Assembly: GCA_013287465.1 (NCBI GenBank)
Contig: JABDDS010000011.1
Coordinates: forward strand, 1-39,022
Reading direction: 5' to 3'
Length of the DNA stretch: 39,022 nucleotides
Origin: Chlamydiota bacterium
GTDB lineage: Bacteria; Chlamydiota; Chlamydiia; Chlamydiales; Parachlamydiaceae
In this document: piece after piece, positions 27,163-34,926 of the stretch
Layout: each line of letters opens with the position of its first letter
Numbering within the stretch: the stretch's first letter is position 1
The notes under the pieces: generated by a model
Database searches by the model: none
Seen by the model: the letters and a program-made list of their open reading frames with translations, nothing else
What the model was told of the DNA's origin: nothing
Made by a program: the position numbers and the translations under genes

Positions 27163-28474
27163 ATCTTTCTCCGATAAGAGTCTGATTATTATAGCTGTGG
27201 ATGACTACTTGTTGCAATGTGCCTATCAATGAAGGGTCCCCGTGAAATAAGACATTTTTCCAACAGCGAGTTCTTCCCTTTAAAAAGGCATTATCTTTAA
27301 AATTTTGTTTTTCGACAAGAACTTCCACCTCTTGACCGAGAAATGATTGCCGGTGGCGAACTAAATTTCTTTCGTGAAGATCAGTCAGTCTCTTCAACCG
27401 ATCAGCCTTGGTCTCTTCGGAAATATCATCTTTCCAACGCATAGCAGGAGTCCCTTTACGAGGGCTATAGGTGTACATAAATGCAACCGAAAAATCCAAT
27501 TTTTCAAGGAGATGATAGGTCTCTTGAAATTCCTCTTCCGTCTCTGTGGGAAACCCTACTATGATGTCGGTACCAAGAGCAACATTAGGAACAAGAGAGC
27601 GCAGCATCTCCACTTTTTCGATATATTGCTCGACTGTGTAGATGCGATGCATTTTCTTTAAGATGCGATTTGATCCCGCCTGAAATGGAAAATGGACAAA
27701 TTCGCATAGCGTGCGTAGATCGCGGATAGCAAGCATTAAGTCTCTAGTGATATCGACAGGGTGACTCGTCATAAAACGGATCCTCTCCAAGCCGGGCAGC
27801 TTATCGATTTTGTAGAGCAGGTCGTGAAATAGACATCCCCATCCGGGCTGATCTTTGCCGTAGCTATTGACGTTCTGACCTAATAAGAGGAGCTCCTTAT
27901 ATCCTTGCTCAACCAGGTGTCGGCACTCTTCAACGATACTGTCTGGGTGGCGTGAAACTTCAGCTCCACGGGTGTATGGAACAACACAATAGGTGCAATA
28001 TTTATCGCAACCCCGAATGATCGAGATGTTGGCTTTAACTTTATCGTCTCTTGTCGCTCCGATGTAATTAAGCTCTTGATGAAAATGGTCATCAGTACGA
28101 AACACTTGTTTTCCCGTTGAAAGAACCTCATCGAGAATATGATTGAGATCATGTATATTATTGGTTCCTAACACAAAATCGATATGAGGAATTTTCTGAA
28201 AAAGGGAGTCTTTCTTTGAGTTTGCCATGCACCCAGTGATTCCAATGATAGGGTCGTGCTGGAGCTCTCGTCCCAATTTTCCAAGCTTTCCCATCACTTT
28301 CCTCTCTGCCAAATCGCGAATAGAGCAGGTGTTAAAAAGGAGCAGATCAGCAGAAAATTCATCTTCAACGCGTTGCAGGCCACGCGCTTCAAGTTGTCCG
28401 ACCATGATCTCGCTATCGAGTTCATTCATTTGACAACCGTATGTGCGAATAAAAAATGTTTTGAGTTTACTCAT
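27155..28474 (-). CDS. miaB: tRNA-2-methylthio-N6-isopentenyladenosine37 synthase
   Basis: Radical-SAM methylthiotransferase acting on i6A37 of tRNAs. I start it at MSKLKTFFIRTYGCQMNELDSE (28474), preceded by GAGGGG; a longer reading frame upstream adds 19 unlikely residues. It gives 439 residues, normal for MiaB. Domains: UPF0004 (C in TYGCQMN, LFNTCSIRD, GCMAN supply the three ligands of one Fe-S cluster), radical SAM with RGCDKYCTYCVVPYTRG (about residue 140, CxxxCxxC), TRAM at the C-terminus with EVLVEKQNFKDN. MiaB is distinguished from MtaB/RimO by the TYGCQMN start. Coupled to the DUF2892 gene downstream. Confidence 0.95.
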   Translation of the reverse strand: MSKLKTFFIRTYGCQMNELDSEIMVGQLEARGLQRVEDEFSADLLLFNTCSIRDLAERKVMGKLGKLGRELQHDPIIGITGCMANSKKDSLFQKIPHIDFVLGTNNIHDLNHILDEVLSTGKQVFRTDDHFHQELNYIGATRDDKVKANISIIRGCDKYCTYCVVPYTRGAEVSRHPDSIVEECRHLVEQGYKELLLLGQNVNSYGKDQPGWGCLFHDLLYKIDKLPGLERIRFMTSHPVDITRDLMLAIRDLRTLCEFVHFPFQAGSNRILKKMHRIYTVEQYIEKVEMLRSLVPNVALGTDIIVGFPTETEEEFQETYHLLEKLDFSVAFMYTYSPRKGTPAMRWKDDISEETKADRLKRLTDLHERNLVRHRQSFLGQEVEVLVEKQNFKDNAFLKGRTRCWKNVLFHGDPSLIGTLQQVVIHSYNNQTLIGERCD

Positions 28475-28556
28475 TGATTCCCCTCGTAATTGGTACCAGA
28501 CTATACCTGACTTCCCCTCTTTTTGCAACAAAGTTGAAACGAGGAAGAAAAACTAT

Positions 28557-28585
28557 TTGCAAAAATAGAACGAGCAAAGTATGAT
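28557..28585 (+). promoter_or_regulatory. Promoter of the rplM-rpsI operon
   Basis: TTGCAA at 28557-28562, 17-base spacer, TATGAT at 28580-28585. The predicted start near 28592 leaves a leader of about 50 bases before rplM; no obvious ribosomal-protein operator structure was seen in it. Confidence 0.65.
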
Positions 28586-28642
28586 GGTGCCATTCTATTT
28601 ACAAGGAATATTCTTAACTTAGCAAGAGAAGGCTCTTAAAAT

Positions 28643-29092
28643 ATGTTAAAACGCTATAAACAACAAAAATCATTCCAGCTCAAAGAAGCTGATGTCAAAC
28701 GTTCGTGGTTTGTCTTAGACGCTACAGGTAAAACATTAGGACGCTTTGCCTCTGAAATCACGAAAATCCTTCGTGGAAAACACAAACCCACGTTCACTTC
28801 ATTTATCGATGGTGGTGATGGCGTTATTGTGATCAATGCAGATAAAATCGTCGTCACCGGAAACAAAGAAGCGACCAAACTATACAAATACCATACTGGT
28901 TATGTCAACGGCTTACGCGAAATTCCTTACAGAACGATGATGGCTCGTCGTCCCGAATACATCATCGAACACGCAACGAAACGGATGATGCCACATTCTC
29001 GTTTGGCAAATGCTCAGATTAAAAGGCTACGCATTTTCGCTGGCACTGAGCACAATATGGATGCTCAAAAACCGATTGCTGTAAATATTTAG
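28643..29092 (+). CDS. rplM: 50S ribosomal protein L13
   Basis: 149 residues. The stretches RSWFVLDATGKTLGRFASEI, LRGKHKPTFTSFIDGGDGVIVINADKI and KMYRYHTGY-like KLYKYHTGYVNGL are diagnostic of L13. Early large-subunit assembly protein. Shine-Dalgarno GAGAAGG before the ATG. rpsI follows 22 bases later, the near-universal bacterial pair. Confidence 0.97.
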   Translation: MLKRYKQQKSFQLKEADVKRSWFVLDATGKTLGRFASEITKILRGKHKPTFTSFIDGGDGVIVINADKIVVTGNKEATKLYKYHTGYVNGLREIPYRTMMARRPEYIIEHATKRMMPHSRLANAQIKRLRIFAGTEHNMDAQKPIAVNI

Positions 29093-29114
29093 TTTTCAAG
29101 AGGTATAAGACACA

Positions 29115-29510
29115 ATGACTTTATTACAAGAAAAAGTTGCCACAGGGCGACGAAAAACCGCTGTCTCTTCTGTTCGTTTAAGAAAAGGAACAGGAAAAAT
29201 CGATGTCAATGGACGCGAGTTCGAGGCATATTTCCCTGTAGATATTCAACGCCAAACAATACTGGCACCGTTTAAGGCGATTGGTGGAAACAACCAATTT
29301 GATATCATTATCCGAGTAAAAGGTGGTGGAATCGAAGGGCAAGCAATAGCAACTCGCTTGGGTCTCGCTCGTGCGCTAGTGGACGAAAATGAGACTCTCC
29401 GTTCCGAATTCAAAGAACACGGTTACCTCACACGCGATTCCCGTAAGAGAGAGCGTGAGAAATATGGACGTGCTGGAGCTCGTAAGCGTTACCAATTCTC
29501 CAAACGTTAA
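29115..29510 (+). CDS. rpsI: 30S ribosomal protein S9
   Basis: 131 residues. [27 protein letters not shown] near the start, [21 protein letters not shown] in the middle and the basic tail [14 protein letters not shown] are characteristic of S9, whose C-terminus reaches the P-site tRNA. Shine-Dalgarno AAGAGGT. Immediately followed (18 bases) by a fold-back element that may end the transcript. Confidence 0.97.
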   Translation: MTLLQEKVATGRRKTAVSSVRLRKGTGKIDVNGREFEAYFPVDIQRQTILAPFKAIGGNNQFDIIIRVKGGGIEGQAIATRLGLARALVDENETLRSEFKEHGYLTRDSRKREREKYGRAGARKRYQFSKR

Positions 29511-29527
29511 TCTCTATCGTTTCGTTT

Positions 29528-29655
29528 GGTGCATTCGAATTCAACGCAAAGGCGCAAAGACGCAAAAGCGCAAAGCCTTCGGCTACTTTAATACGAGTAG
29601 CCGAAGGCTTTGCGCTTTTGCGTCTTTGCGTCTTTGCGTTGAATTCGAATGCACC
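29528..29655. repeat. Fold-back element of the GCAAAG type (60-base arms, 8-base loop)
   Basis: Left arm 29528-29587 and right arm 29596-29655 are reverse complements with one mismatch. The arms start GGTGCATTCGAATTC and hold tandem words of the form acGCAAAGgc / acGCAAAGac / gcGCAAAG, then GCCTTCGGCTACT at the loop. In RNA this would be a very stable hairpin. Its inner half matches the arms of the element at 31533-31859. A further short ttgcgtt word at 29670-29687 forms the stop codon region of the next minus-strand gene. Confidence 0.95.
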
Positions 29656-29685
29656 CCCGCATTTAACCCTATTCGCGTTTTTGCG

Positions 29686-30591
29686 TTAAGGTCCTGACAG
29701 AAGGTGTTTTAATGCTACTGCCAGGTCGGGAAATAGAAAGGCATAGCCAGCCTGTGTCAACCGCGATGGTTCGACACGAGTACTATTCAATAACAACTGC
29801 CCAGCCATCTCTTTTCCCATAAGCAAATTTAATGCAAACGCAGGAACTGGCAAGATTGCAGGGCATCCGAGCGTACGAGCTAATATAGCTGTAAAAACAG
29901 AATTTGTGACCGGATAGGGGGAAACGACATTATAGGGCCCTTCAATCGTTTGATTTGTTGCAGCAAAAAGAACGACCCCCATCAAGTCGTCAATGGTAAT
30001 CCAACTCATATACTGCTGGCCACTCCCTAATCTACCTCCAAGCCCCCATTTGAAAATAGGGAGCATTTTAGCCAAAGCTCCTCCTTTTGCAGACAAGACA
30101 ATACCGAAACGAAGATTGACAGTGCGAATCTTGCTGTTTTTTGCAGGAAGAGTTGCGGCTTCCCACTGCTCACAGACATCAGCGAGAAAATTTGTCCCAT
30201 GATGAGTATATTCATTACAATAAGAAGTTCCCTTGTCACCATAAATGCCAATTGCGGATGCAGAAATGAAACAACGAGGAGGAAATTTTAATTTGGAAAG
30301 AACCTCAGATAAAAACAGTGTACTTCCTACTCTACTTTCAAAGATACGCCTCTTTTTTTCTGTTGTCCATCGTCCCGAAGCAATATTTTCCCCTGCAAGG
30401 TGAATGACCACATCGAAATGCTCTAATAATGATGGGTTGATGATTTTTTTTTGGGGATCCCAAAAGATTGCATTTTGACTTAAGTTATCCTGATAACGGA
30501 CAAGGCGCCACACTTCATGTCCCAATTTTTGCAAAAAAACAACTAATTCACTTCCGACAAATCCGGAAGATCCGCTGATGAGAATTTTCAT
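29686..30591 (-). CDS. SDR39U1-type epimerase (YfcH / TIGR01777-like)
   Basis: NAD(P)-dependent sugar epimerase-like protein of unknown substrate. Start at MKILISGSSGFVGSEL (30591) with AGGA upstream; a longer frame would overlap the msrBA gene. It has 301 residues, normal for the family. Motifs: ISGSSGFVG (residues 4-12), HLAGENIASGRWT (family signature), SASAIGIYGDKG and the C-terminal FALNLLMGKEMAGQLLLNSTRVEP, the DUF1731 region. The stop codon TAA is formed by a 'gcgTTA' word (plus strand) that looks like the edge of the GCAAAG-type repeat, so the last residues may have been changed by it. 16 bases after msrBA. Confidence 0.9.
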   Translation of the reverse strand: MKILISGSSGFVGSELVVFLQKLGHEVWRLVRYQDNLSQNAIFWDPQKKIINPSLLEHFDVVIHLAGENIASGRWTTEKKRRIFESRVGSTLFLSEVLSKLKFPPRCFISASAIGIYGDKGTSYCNEYTHHGTNFLADVCEQWEAATLPAKNSKIRTVNLRFGIVLSAKGGALAKMLPIFKWGLGGRLGSGQQYMSWITIDDLMGVVLFAATNQTIEGPYNVVSPYPVTNSVFTAILARTLGCPAILPVPAFALNLLMGKEMAGQLLLNSTRVEPSRLTQAGYAFLFPDLAVALKHLLSGP

Positions 30592-30607
30592 TTTTTTTCC
30601 TGTAAAG

Positions 30608-31462
30608 CTAAAACCTGTGAACATGGCGATGGCAATAAGGCTCCCCACCTAATTTATCGTAATAACGTTGATGGTATTCTTCCGCTGGATAAAATGGCAT
30701 TGCGGGAACTATTTCCGTTGTTGGCACTTGCATCTTATTTGAAAGAAACCCCATTAGTTTCAACGCGGTAGATTTTTGCTCAGGAGTGAAGTAAAAAATC
30801 GCTGAACGGTATTGACTTCCTATATCTGGTCCCTGCCTATTATGCTGAAAGGGGTCGTGGATTTCAAAAAAATATTTCGTAAGCTTCTCATAGCTAATGA
30901 TTTTCGGATCAAAGATAACCTCTACAGCCTCTGCGTGGCCTGTGGTACCTCCGCAGACCTCATGATAGGTGGGGTTTTCGACTTCACCTCCAACATAACC
31001 AGCAATGACTTTAATGACTCCTTTTACCTTGCTCATCAGATGAGCAACACCCCAGAAGCATCCGCCGGCAAATAATGCACGTTGACATCCATCTGGAGAA
31101 AACAATGGTACAAAGGACAAAGAGATCGAATTTACACAATGTCTTACATCTTTTGGAGTGAATCCTTCCCCTTCAAAAACATGTCCGAGGTGAGCTCCGC
31201 AGTTGCTACAAAGAATTTCTATACGCCTTCCATCGCTATCTACTTTTTTTTCCACAGCGCCATCAATTGCATCGTCGAAGCTAGGCCAGCCGCAGTGAGA
31301 AGTAAATTTATCTTGGGAGAAATAGAGAGGAGCATCACAGCGACGGCAGACATAAACCCCTGGCGCTGCATGTATATAATAACAACCGCTTCCAGGAGCT
31401 TCCGTCCCCTTTTGCTCAATGATCCGATCTTCTTCCTGTGATAATTTATGATATCGTTTCAT
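30608..31462 (-). CDS. Fused peptide-methionine sulfoxide reductase, MsrB-MsrA order
   Basis: 284 residues repairing both methionine sulfoxide epimers. The N-terminal MsrB part (about 1-125) has the zinc-site CRRC and CSNC pairs, [10 protein letters not shown] and the catalytic Cys in [13 protein letters not shown]. The C-terminal MsrA part (about 130-284) has [11 protein letters not shown] with the catalytic Cys, then [28 protein letters not shown] and YHQRYYDK. Well-known fusions in other bacteria often run MsrA-MsrB; the reverse order here is less common but known. No signal peptide, so cytosolic. Probably cotranscribed with the SDR39U1 gene. Confidence 0.95.
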   Translation of the reverse strand: MKRYHKLSQEEDRIIEQKGTEAPGSGCYYIHAAPGVYVCRRCDAPLYFSQDKFTSHCGWPSFDDAIDGAVEKKVDSDGRRIEILCSNCGAHLGHVFEGEGFTPKDVRHCVNSISLSFVPLFSPDGCQRALFAGGCFWGVAHLMSKVKGVIKVIAGYVGGEVENPTYHEVCGGTTGHAEAVEVIFDPKIISYEKLTKYFFEIHDPFQHNRQGPDIGSQYRSAIFYFTPEQKSTALKLMGFLSNKMQVPTTEIVPAMPFYPAEEYHQRYYDKLGGEPYCHRHVHRF

Positions 31463-31532
31463 AACTGTACACTATACAAAATTGTTGATATAAAGCAAGT
31501 TTTTTGTACGCATAACTATGCATAAGCACGGA

Positions 31533-31859
31533 AACGCAAAGACGCACGGTTGACGCTATGCATAACAATTCAACGCAAAGGCGCAAAGACGCAAAGCCTT
31601 CGGCTCCCTCAGAGTTCAGGGTAGAGTAAGTGGCATTGTTAAGTGATTGCTTCGCAAGCTCAGCAATCAATTAATCCTTCTAAATGGGGCCCCTGGGGCC
31701 CCATTTAGAATGATTTCTTTTTAAGATCCGAGCTTGCGAGGAACTTAAAAAGTGTAGCATCAAATAATTCCCTCTTGTTCTAAGGGAACCGAAGGCTTTG
31801 CGTCTTTGCGCCTTTGCGTTGAATTGTTATGCATAACGTCAACCATGCGCCTTTGCGTT
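31533..31859. repeat. Composite fold-back element: 71-base arms around a 185-base structured core
   Basis: Arms 31533-31603 and 31789-31859 are inverted copies with a few mismatches, containing GTTGACG, TATGCATAAC and the GCAAAG words up to CCTTCGG. The inner about 40 bases of each arm equal the element at 29528-29655. The 185-base core carries its own palindromes: TTCTAAATGGGGCCCC / GGGGCCCCATTTAGAA at 31678-31710 with a 1-base loop, CTTTTTAAG / CTTAAAAAG and TTCCCT / AGGGAA. Confidence 0.9.
31678..31710. repeat. Perfect 16-base palindrome in the core of the composite element
   Basis: A GC-rich stem with a single T at the turn (31694). Too tight for an RNA loop without opening a few pairs, more like a DNA palindrome or recombination scar. 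Confidence 0.85.
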
Positions 31860-31932
31860 GAATTATGGACTTATGGGTAATAGATGCGCACGCGGGCACG
31901 ATAAAGTAGTGAACGCAGACAGCATTTTCATC

Positions 31933-31961
31933 TTGATAGACACGCTATTTTCTTGTATTAT
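31933..31961 (+). promoter_or_regulatory. mutS promoter, predicted leaderless start
   Basis: TTGATA at 31933-31938 and TATTAT at 31956-31961, 17-base spacer. Standard spacing puts the first transcribed base at 31968, which is the A of the mutS ATG. No Shine-Dalgarno exists upstream, in agreement. Confidence 0.6.
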
Positions 31962-31967
31962 CATCTC

Positions 31968-34499
31968 ATGACAAATCCTTCTACCGAACAAAAAACAACT
32001 CCGATGATGCTTCAATGGCACGCCTGCAAAAAGAGTGCTGGCGATGCGTTGTTATTCTTTCGAATGGGAGATTTCTACGAAGCTTTTCATGAAGATGCTG
32101 TTGTAATGGCTCGGGAGTTAGAGCTGACTCTAACGAAGCGACAAGAGATTCCAATGTGCGGCATTCCGCATCAGTCTTACGAGATTTACCTCGATCGTTT
32201 GCTTGCTAAAGGATATCGAGTTGCTGTAGCAGAACAAACGGAAGACCCTCGCGCTGCAAAAGGGCTAGTTCGACGAGAAATAATACGGGTGGTAACGCCT
32301 GGGTCTCTGATTACCTCCTCTCTCCTTTCCGAGGGGGCTAATAACTTCATTGCTTGTGTCACGCGCGTTGGACAGTTGTTTGGATTTGCCGTTTTAGATT
32401 TGACGACAGCAGATTTTCGTGTCATTGAAGTCGACAATGAACAAGACTTATTAAATGAAATTTACCGTTTTAAACCGGCAGAATTTGTCCTTTCACCTAA
32501 GATTAAAGAGAAACACTCCCCTCTATTTGATGAGGTGGGCAAAAATTACAACACGCTATTCAGCACCTATGATGATTGGAGATTTGAGCACCAAACGGCC
32601 CATGATTTTTTGATTAACCATTTCAAGGTCAAATCGCTAGATGGTTTAGGACTCCGAGGTATGGTAGCGGCTATCAACGCTGCTGGAGGGATTCTTAGTT
32701 ACCTTCAAGAAAGCCTTTCCCTTTCAATTTCCCATATTACTGAGATCGTCATCTATTCAACGACTCATTTCATGGCTATCGATCGAGCCACGCAGCGCCA
32801 TTTAGAACTTACAGAGTCCCTTTACGATGGAGTATCAAAGAAAAACACTTTGCTAGATGTGTTAGATCATACCCACACCCCTATGGGAAAGAGGTTACTA
32901 CGTCAATGGGTCAAACAACCTCTATTAAATCTTCCTGCAATCATTGTCCGTCAAGACGCTCTTGCTACTCTTTATGAAGCACCTTCTTTAGCTTCTCTTT
33001 TAGAAAATGTGCGCGACTTAGAACGGCTTTCGATAAAAATCACTTCAGGATATGCCTCTCCGCGTGATTTAGTCGCTTTGAAAAATTCCTTCCATTCAAT
33101 ACCGGAAATAAAAATTGCTCTTCAGCGCCACACGAGCAAATCAACTCTTCTAAATGATGAAGAACAATCGATTGAAGTGCTAGAAGGAATGGTCCAGCTT
33201 ATCCATAAAGCAATCGAAGATGCCCCCCCCGTTCGCATTAACGACGGGAAAGTTTTCCGCGATGGATACTGTCCAGAACTCGACGAGCTACGAGAGATCA
33301 ACCTAAATAGCAAAGCGTGGCTTGCGCGTTACCAGGAAGAGCTTAAGAAAACGACTGGCATTAAGACTCTTAAGGTAAGTTTTAATCGGATGTTTGGTTA
33401 TTATATCGAGGTAAGCAAAGGGCAAGCTGAAAAAATGCCCGAGACTTTCCAAAGACGCCAGACGCTCGTCAATGCAGAGCGTTTCATCACACCGGAACTT
33501 AAGGCATATGAAAACAAAGTCATGCACGCTGAAGAGCGAATCGCTGCGATTGAAAATGAATTATTCATCTCTCTACGTCAAGAAATCGCTGCTTATGCTC
33601 TTTCGATACGCCGAACGGCACATGCATTAGCAAACATTGATTGCCTCCACAGCCTTGCTACGGCTGCTCGTAAGTATGGGTATGTGCGTCCTTTCGTCGA
33701 CGCTTCTAACACACTACGCATCATTGATGGCCGTCATCCTGTTATTGAAGCAGCACAAACCACAGAACGCTTTATTCCAAACGACACCCACCTGGATGGG
33801 GAATCGCAACGGCTACTGCTGATTACGGGTCCTAACATGGCAGGAAAATCGACCTATATCCGTCAGGTCGCAATGATAACGATCATGGCGCAAATAGGAT
33901 CCTTCGTACCTGCTACAGAGGCTCAGATTGGCATCGTCGACAAGGTTTTCTCTCGCATTGGCGCTAGCGATGATCTGTCGCGAGGGCATTCGACATTCAT
34001 GGTTGAAATGACGGAGACAGCGAATATTCTCAATAACGCCACATCCCGTTCTCTTGTTATTCTCGATGAGATTGGACGGGGCACAAGCACCTATGATGGG
34101 ATTTCTATTGCCTGGGCTGTGGCAGAATATCTCCTTCTTACAGAAGGGCGAATGGCAAAGACGTTATTTGCTACCCACTATTGGGAGCTTACCAAACTAG
34201 AAGGAAAAATCCCAGGAGCTGTTAATTATAACGTCGCAGTGCATGAGACTGCAGATGGGGTGATCTTTCTAAGAAAAATCATTCGAGGTGGCACAGATAA
34301 AAGCTATGGAATCCACGTTGGACGTCTGGCGGGACTCCCCTCTTCCGTAATTACGCGAGCGCAAGAGATTCTGATTCATTTAGAAGAGAATGCAAATCGA
34401 AAAAGTGCCTTTGAGCCCGTATCTGCAAAGCTTTCCCATCCACAAAAAAACAAAAACAAACTCCCAGCAAATTCCATCCAACTTTCCTTCTTCGGTTAA
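31968..34499 (+). CDS. mutS: DNA mismatch repair protein MutS
   Basis: Recognises base mismatches and small loops and recruits MutL. Start at ATG 31968 (843 residues); a TTG five codons upstream lies before the predicted transcription start. Domain I has the mismatch-wedge motif FFRMGDFYEAFHEDA (GxFYE, Phe-x-Glu retained), the lever/clamp region follows, and the ATPase has ITGPNMAGKSTYIRQVA (Walker A, about residue 620), DEIGRGTSTYDGISIAWA (Walker B) and FATHYWELTKLE. The C-terminal tail LPANSIQLSFFG ends with a beta-clamp-binding-like QLSFF, as in other MutS proteins. The stop codon is the first base triplet of a fold-back element. Confidence 0.97.
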   Translation: MTNPSTEQKTTPMMLQWHACKKSAGDALLFFRMGDFYEAFHEDAVVMARELELTLTKRQEIPMCGIPHQSYEIYLDRLLAKGYRVAVAEQTEDPRAAKGLVRREIIRVVTPGSLITSSLLSEGANNFIACVTRVGQLFGFAVLDLTTADFRVIEVDNEQDLLNEIYRFKPAEFVLSPKIKEKHSPLFDEVGKNYNTLFSTYDDWRFEHQTAHDFLINHFKVKSLDGLGLRGMVAAINAAGGILSYLQESLSLSISHITEIVIYSTTHFMAIDRATQRHLELTESLYDGVSKKNTLLDVLDHTHTPMGKRLLRQWVKQPLLNLPAIIVRQDALATLYEAPSLASLLENVRDLERLSIKITSGYASPRDLVALKNSFHSIPEIKIALQRHTSKSTLLNDEEQSIEVLEGMVQLIHKAIEDAPPVRINDGKVFRDGYCPELDELREINLNSKAWLARYQEELKKTTGIKTLKVSFNRMFGYYIEVSKGQAEKMPETFQRRQTLVNAERFITPELKAYENKVMHAEERIAAIENELFISLRQEIAAYALSIRRTAHALANIDCLHSLATAARKYGYVRPFVDASNTLRIIDGRHPVIEAAQTTERFIPNDTHLDGESQRLLLITGPNMAGKSTYIRQVAMITIMAQIGSFVPATEAQIGIVDKVFSRIGASDDLSRGHSTFMVEMTETANILNNATSRSLVILDEIGRGTSTYDGISIAWAVAEYLLLTEGRMAKTLFATHYWELTKLEGKIPGAVNYNVAVHETADGVIFLRKIIRGGTDKSYGIHVGRLAGLPSSVITRAQEILIHLEENANRKSAFEPVSAKLSHPQKNKNKLPANSIQLSFFG

Positions 34500-34609
34500 G
34501 GACAAAGTAAAATAACAGGATAAACAGGATCGGCTTCGCCGGCAGGATAAAGAGTTTTATCCTGCCGGCGAAGCCGATCCTGCTTATCCTGTTATTTTAT
34601 TTTGCCCTT
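34498..34609. repeat. Fold-back element of the AACAGGATA type (54-base arms) starting at the mutS stop
   Basis: Arms 34498-34551 and 34556-34609 are reverse complements with about three mismatches, loop of four bases (GAGT). Words AACAGGATA / AACAGGATC repeat with a 9-base step, followed by GGCTTCGCCGGCAGG. The left arm begins inside the mutS stop codon TAA, so the element could act as its transcription end. Confidence 0.93.
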
Positions 34610-34741
34610 GGCGTCCCTTGTCCTTTATTATCAGGCAGATAAGATCTCTGGAATGAAAATTCATATTTTTATATTGACAATTTGAAATGAAAATGCGAAA
34701 CAGAGAATTGTCCACAAACTTAATAAAAAAGGAGACCTTAT
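34610..34741 (+). promoter_or_regulatory. Leader of the 45-codon gene with strong ribosome binding site
   Basis: AT-rich leader with TTGACA at 34674-34679 as a perfect -35 word, but no good -10 at the right distance, so the promoter is unsure. AAAAAGGAG ends at 34734, 7 bases before the ATG: one of the best Shine-Dalgarno sites in the window. Confidence 0.4.
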
Positions 34742-34879
34742 ATGCCACAAAAAGCACCACAACCAAAAGCCCCACCTCAAGCAAAACCAGCAAGCAAGCC
34801 TCAACAGCCTGCAAAATCTCCAGCTGGTTGCGCGTCTGCTTGCAGTACTCCTGCTCAGAAAAAAGCTGGAAAATGGTAA
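34742..34879 (+). CDS. Small Pro/Ala/Lys-rich protein with two cysteines, 45 residues
   Basis: Protein MPQKAPQPKAPPQAKPASKP (residues 1-20) then a GCASAC pair of Cys and the basic end AQKKAGKW. Low-complexity, basic, no membrane segment. I know no family for it. A near-consensus ribosome binding site in front and a strong terminator 8 bases behind argue that it is a real, well-expressed, single gene. Lys/Ala/Pro-rich repeats recall the tails of chlamydial histone-like proteins, but this is too short to assign. The two Cys could form a disulfide. Confidence 0.65.
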   Translation: MPQKAPQPKAPPQAKPASKPQQPAKSPAGCASACSTPAQKKAGKW

Positions 34880-34886
34880 AGCTTTA

Positions 34887-34925
34887 AAGTTCCCTTGTAG
34901 AGCGACTCTACAAGGGACTTTTTCT
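34887..34925 (+). terminator. Strong intrinsic terminator of the 45-codon gene
   Basis: Perfect 12-base stem TCCCTTGTAGAG / CTCTACAAGGGA with CGA loop (34891-34917), extended by AAG/CTT and followed by a TTTTT run. It may also serve the minus-strand spoIID gene whose stop is 2 bases beyond. Confidence 0.9.
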
Positions 34926-34926
34926 A

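Larger units (their letters stand above)
31463..31932. other. Repeat-filled gene-free stretch between msrBA and mutS
   Basis: About 470 bases between divergent genes. It contains three TATGCATAA-like words (near 31515, 31558 and 31829), the fold-back element 31533-31859 with nested palindromes, and a last TTTGCGTTGAATT copy ending near 31864. No ORF longer than about 60 codons with recognisable features. Confidence 0.7.

Noticed and set aside
28475-28531. N-terminal extension of MiaB
   Set aside because: The family starts a few residues before TYGCQMN; the Met at 28474 has GAGGGG in front.
29389-29697. Plus-strand ORF of about 100 codons across the rpsI end and the fold-back element
   Set aside because: It overlaps rpsI in another frame and then reads the repeat words; no ribosome binding site and no family.
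31533-31859. Insertion sequence with transposase
   Set aside because: The inverted arms look like IS ends, but the 185-base interior has no ORF that could encode a transposase.
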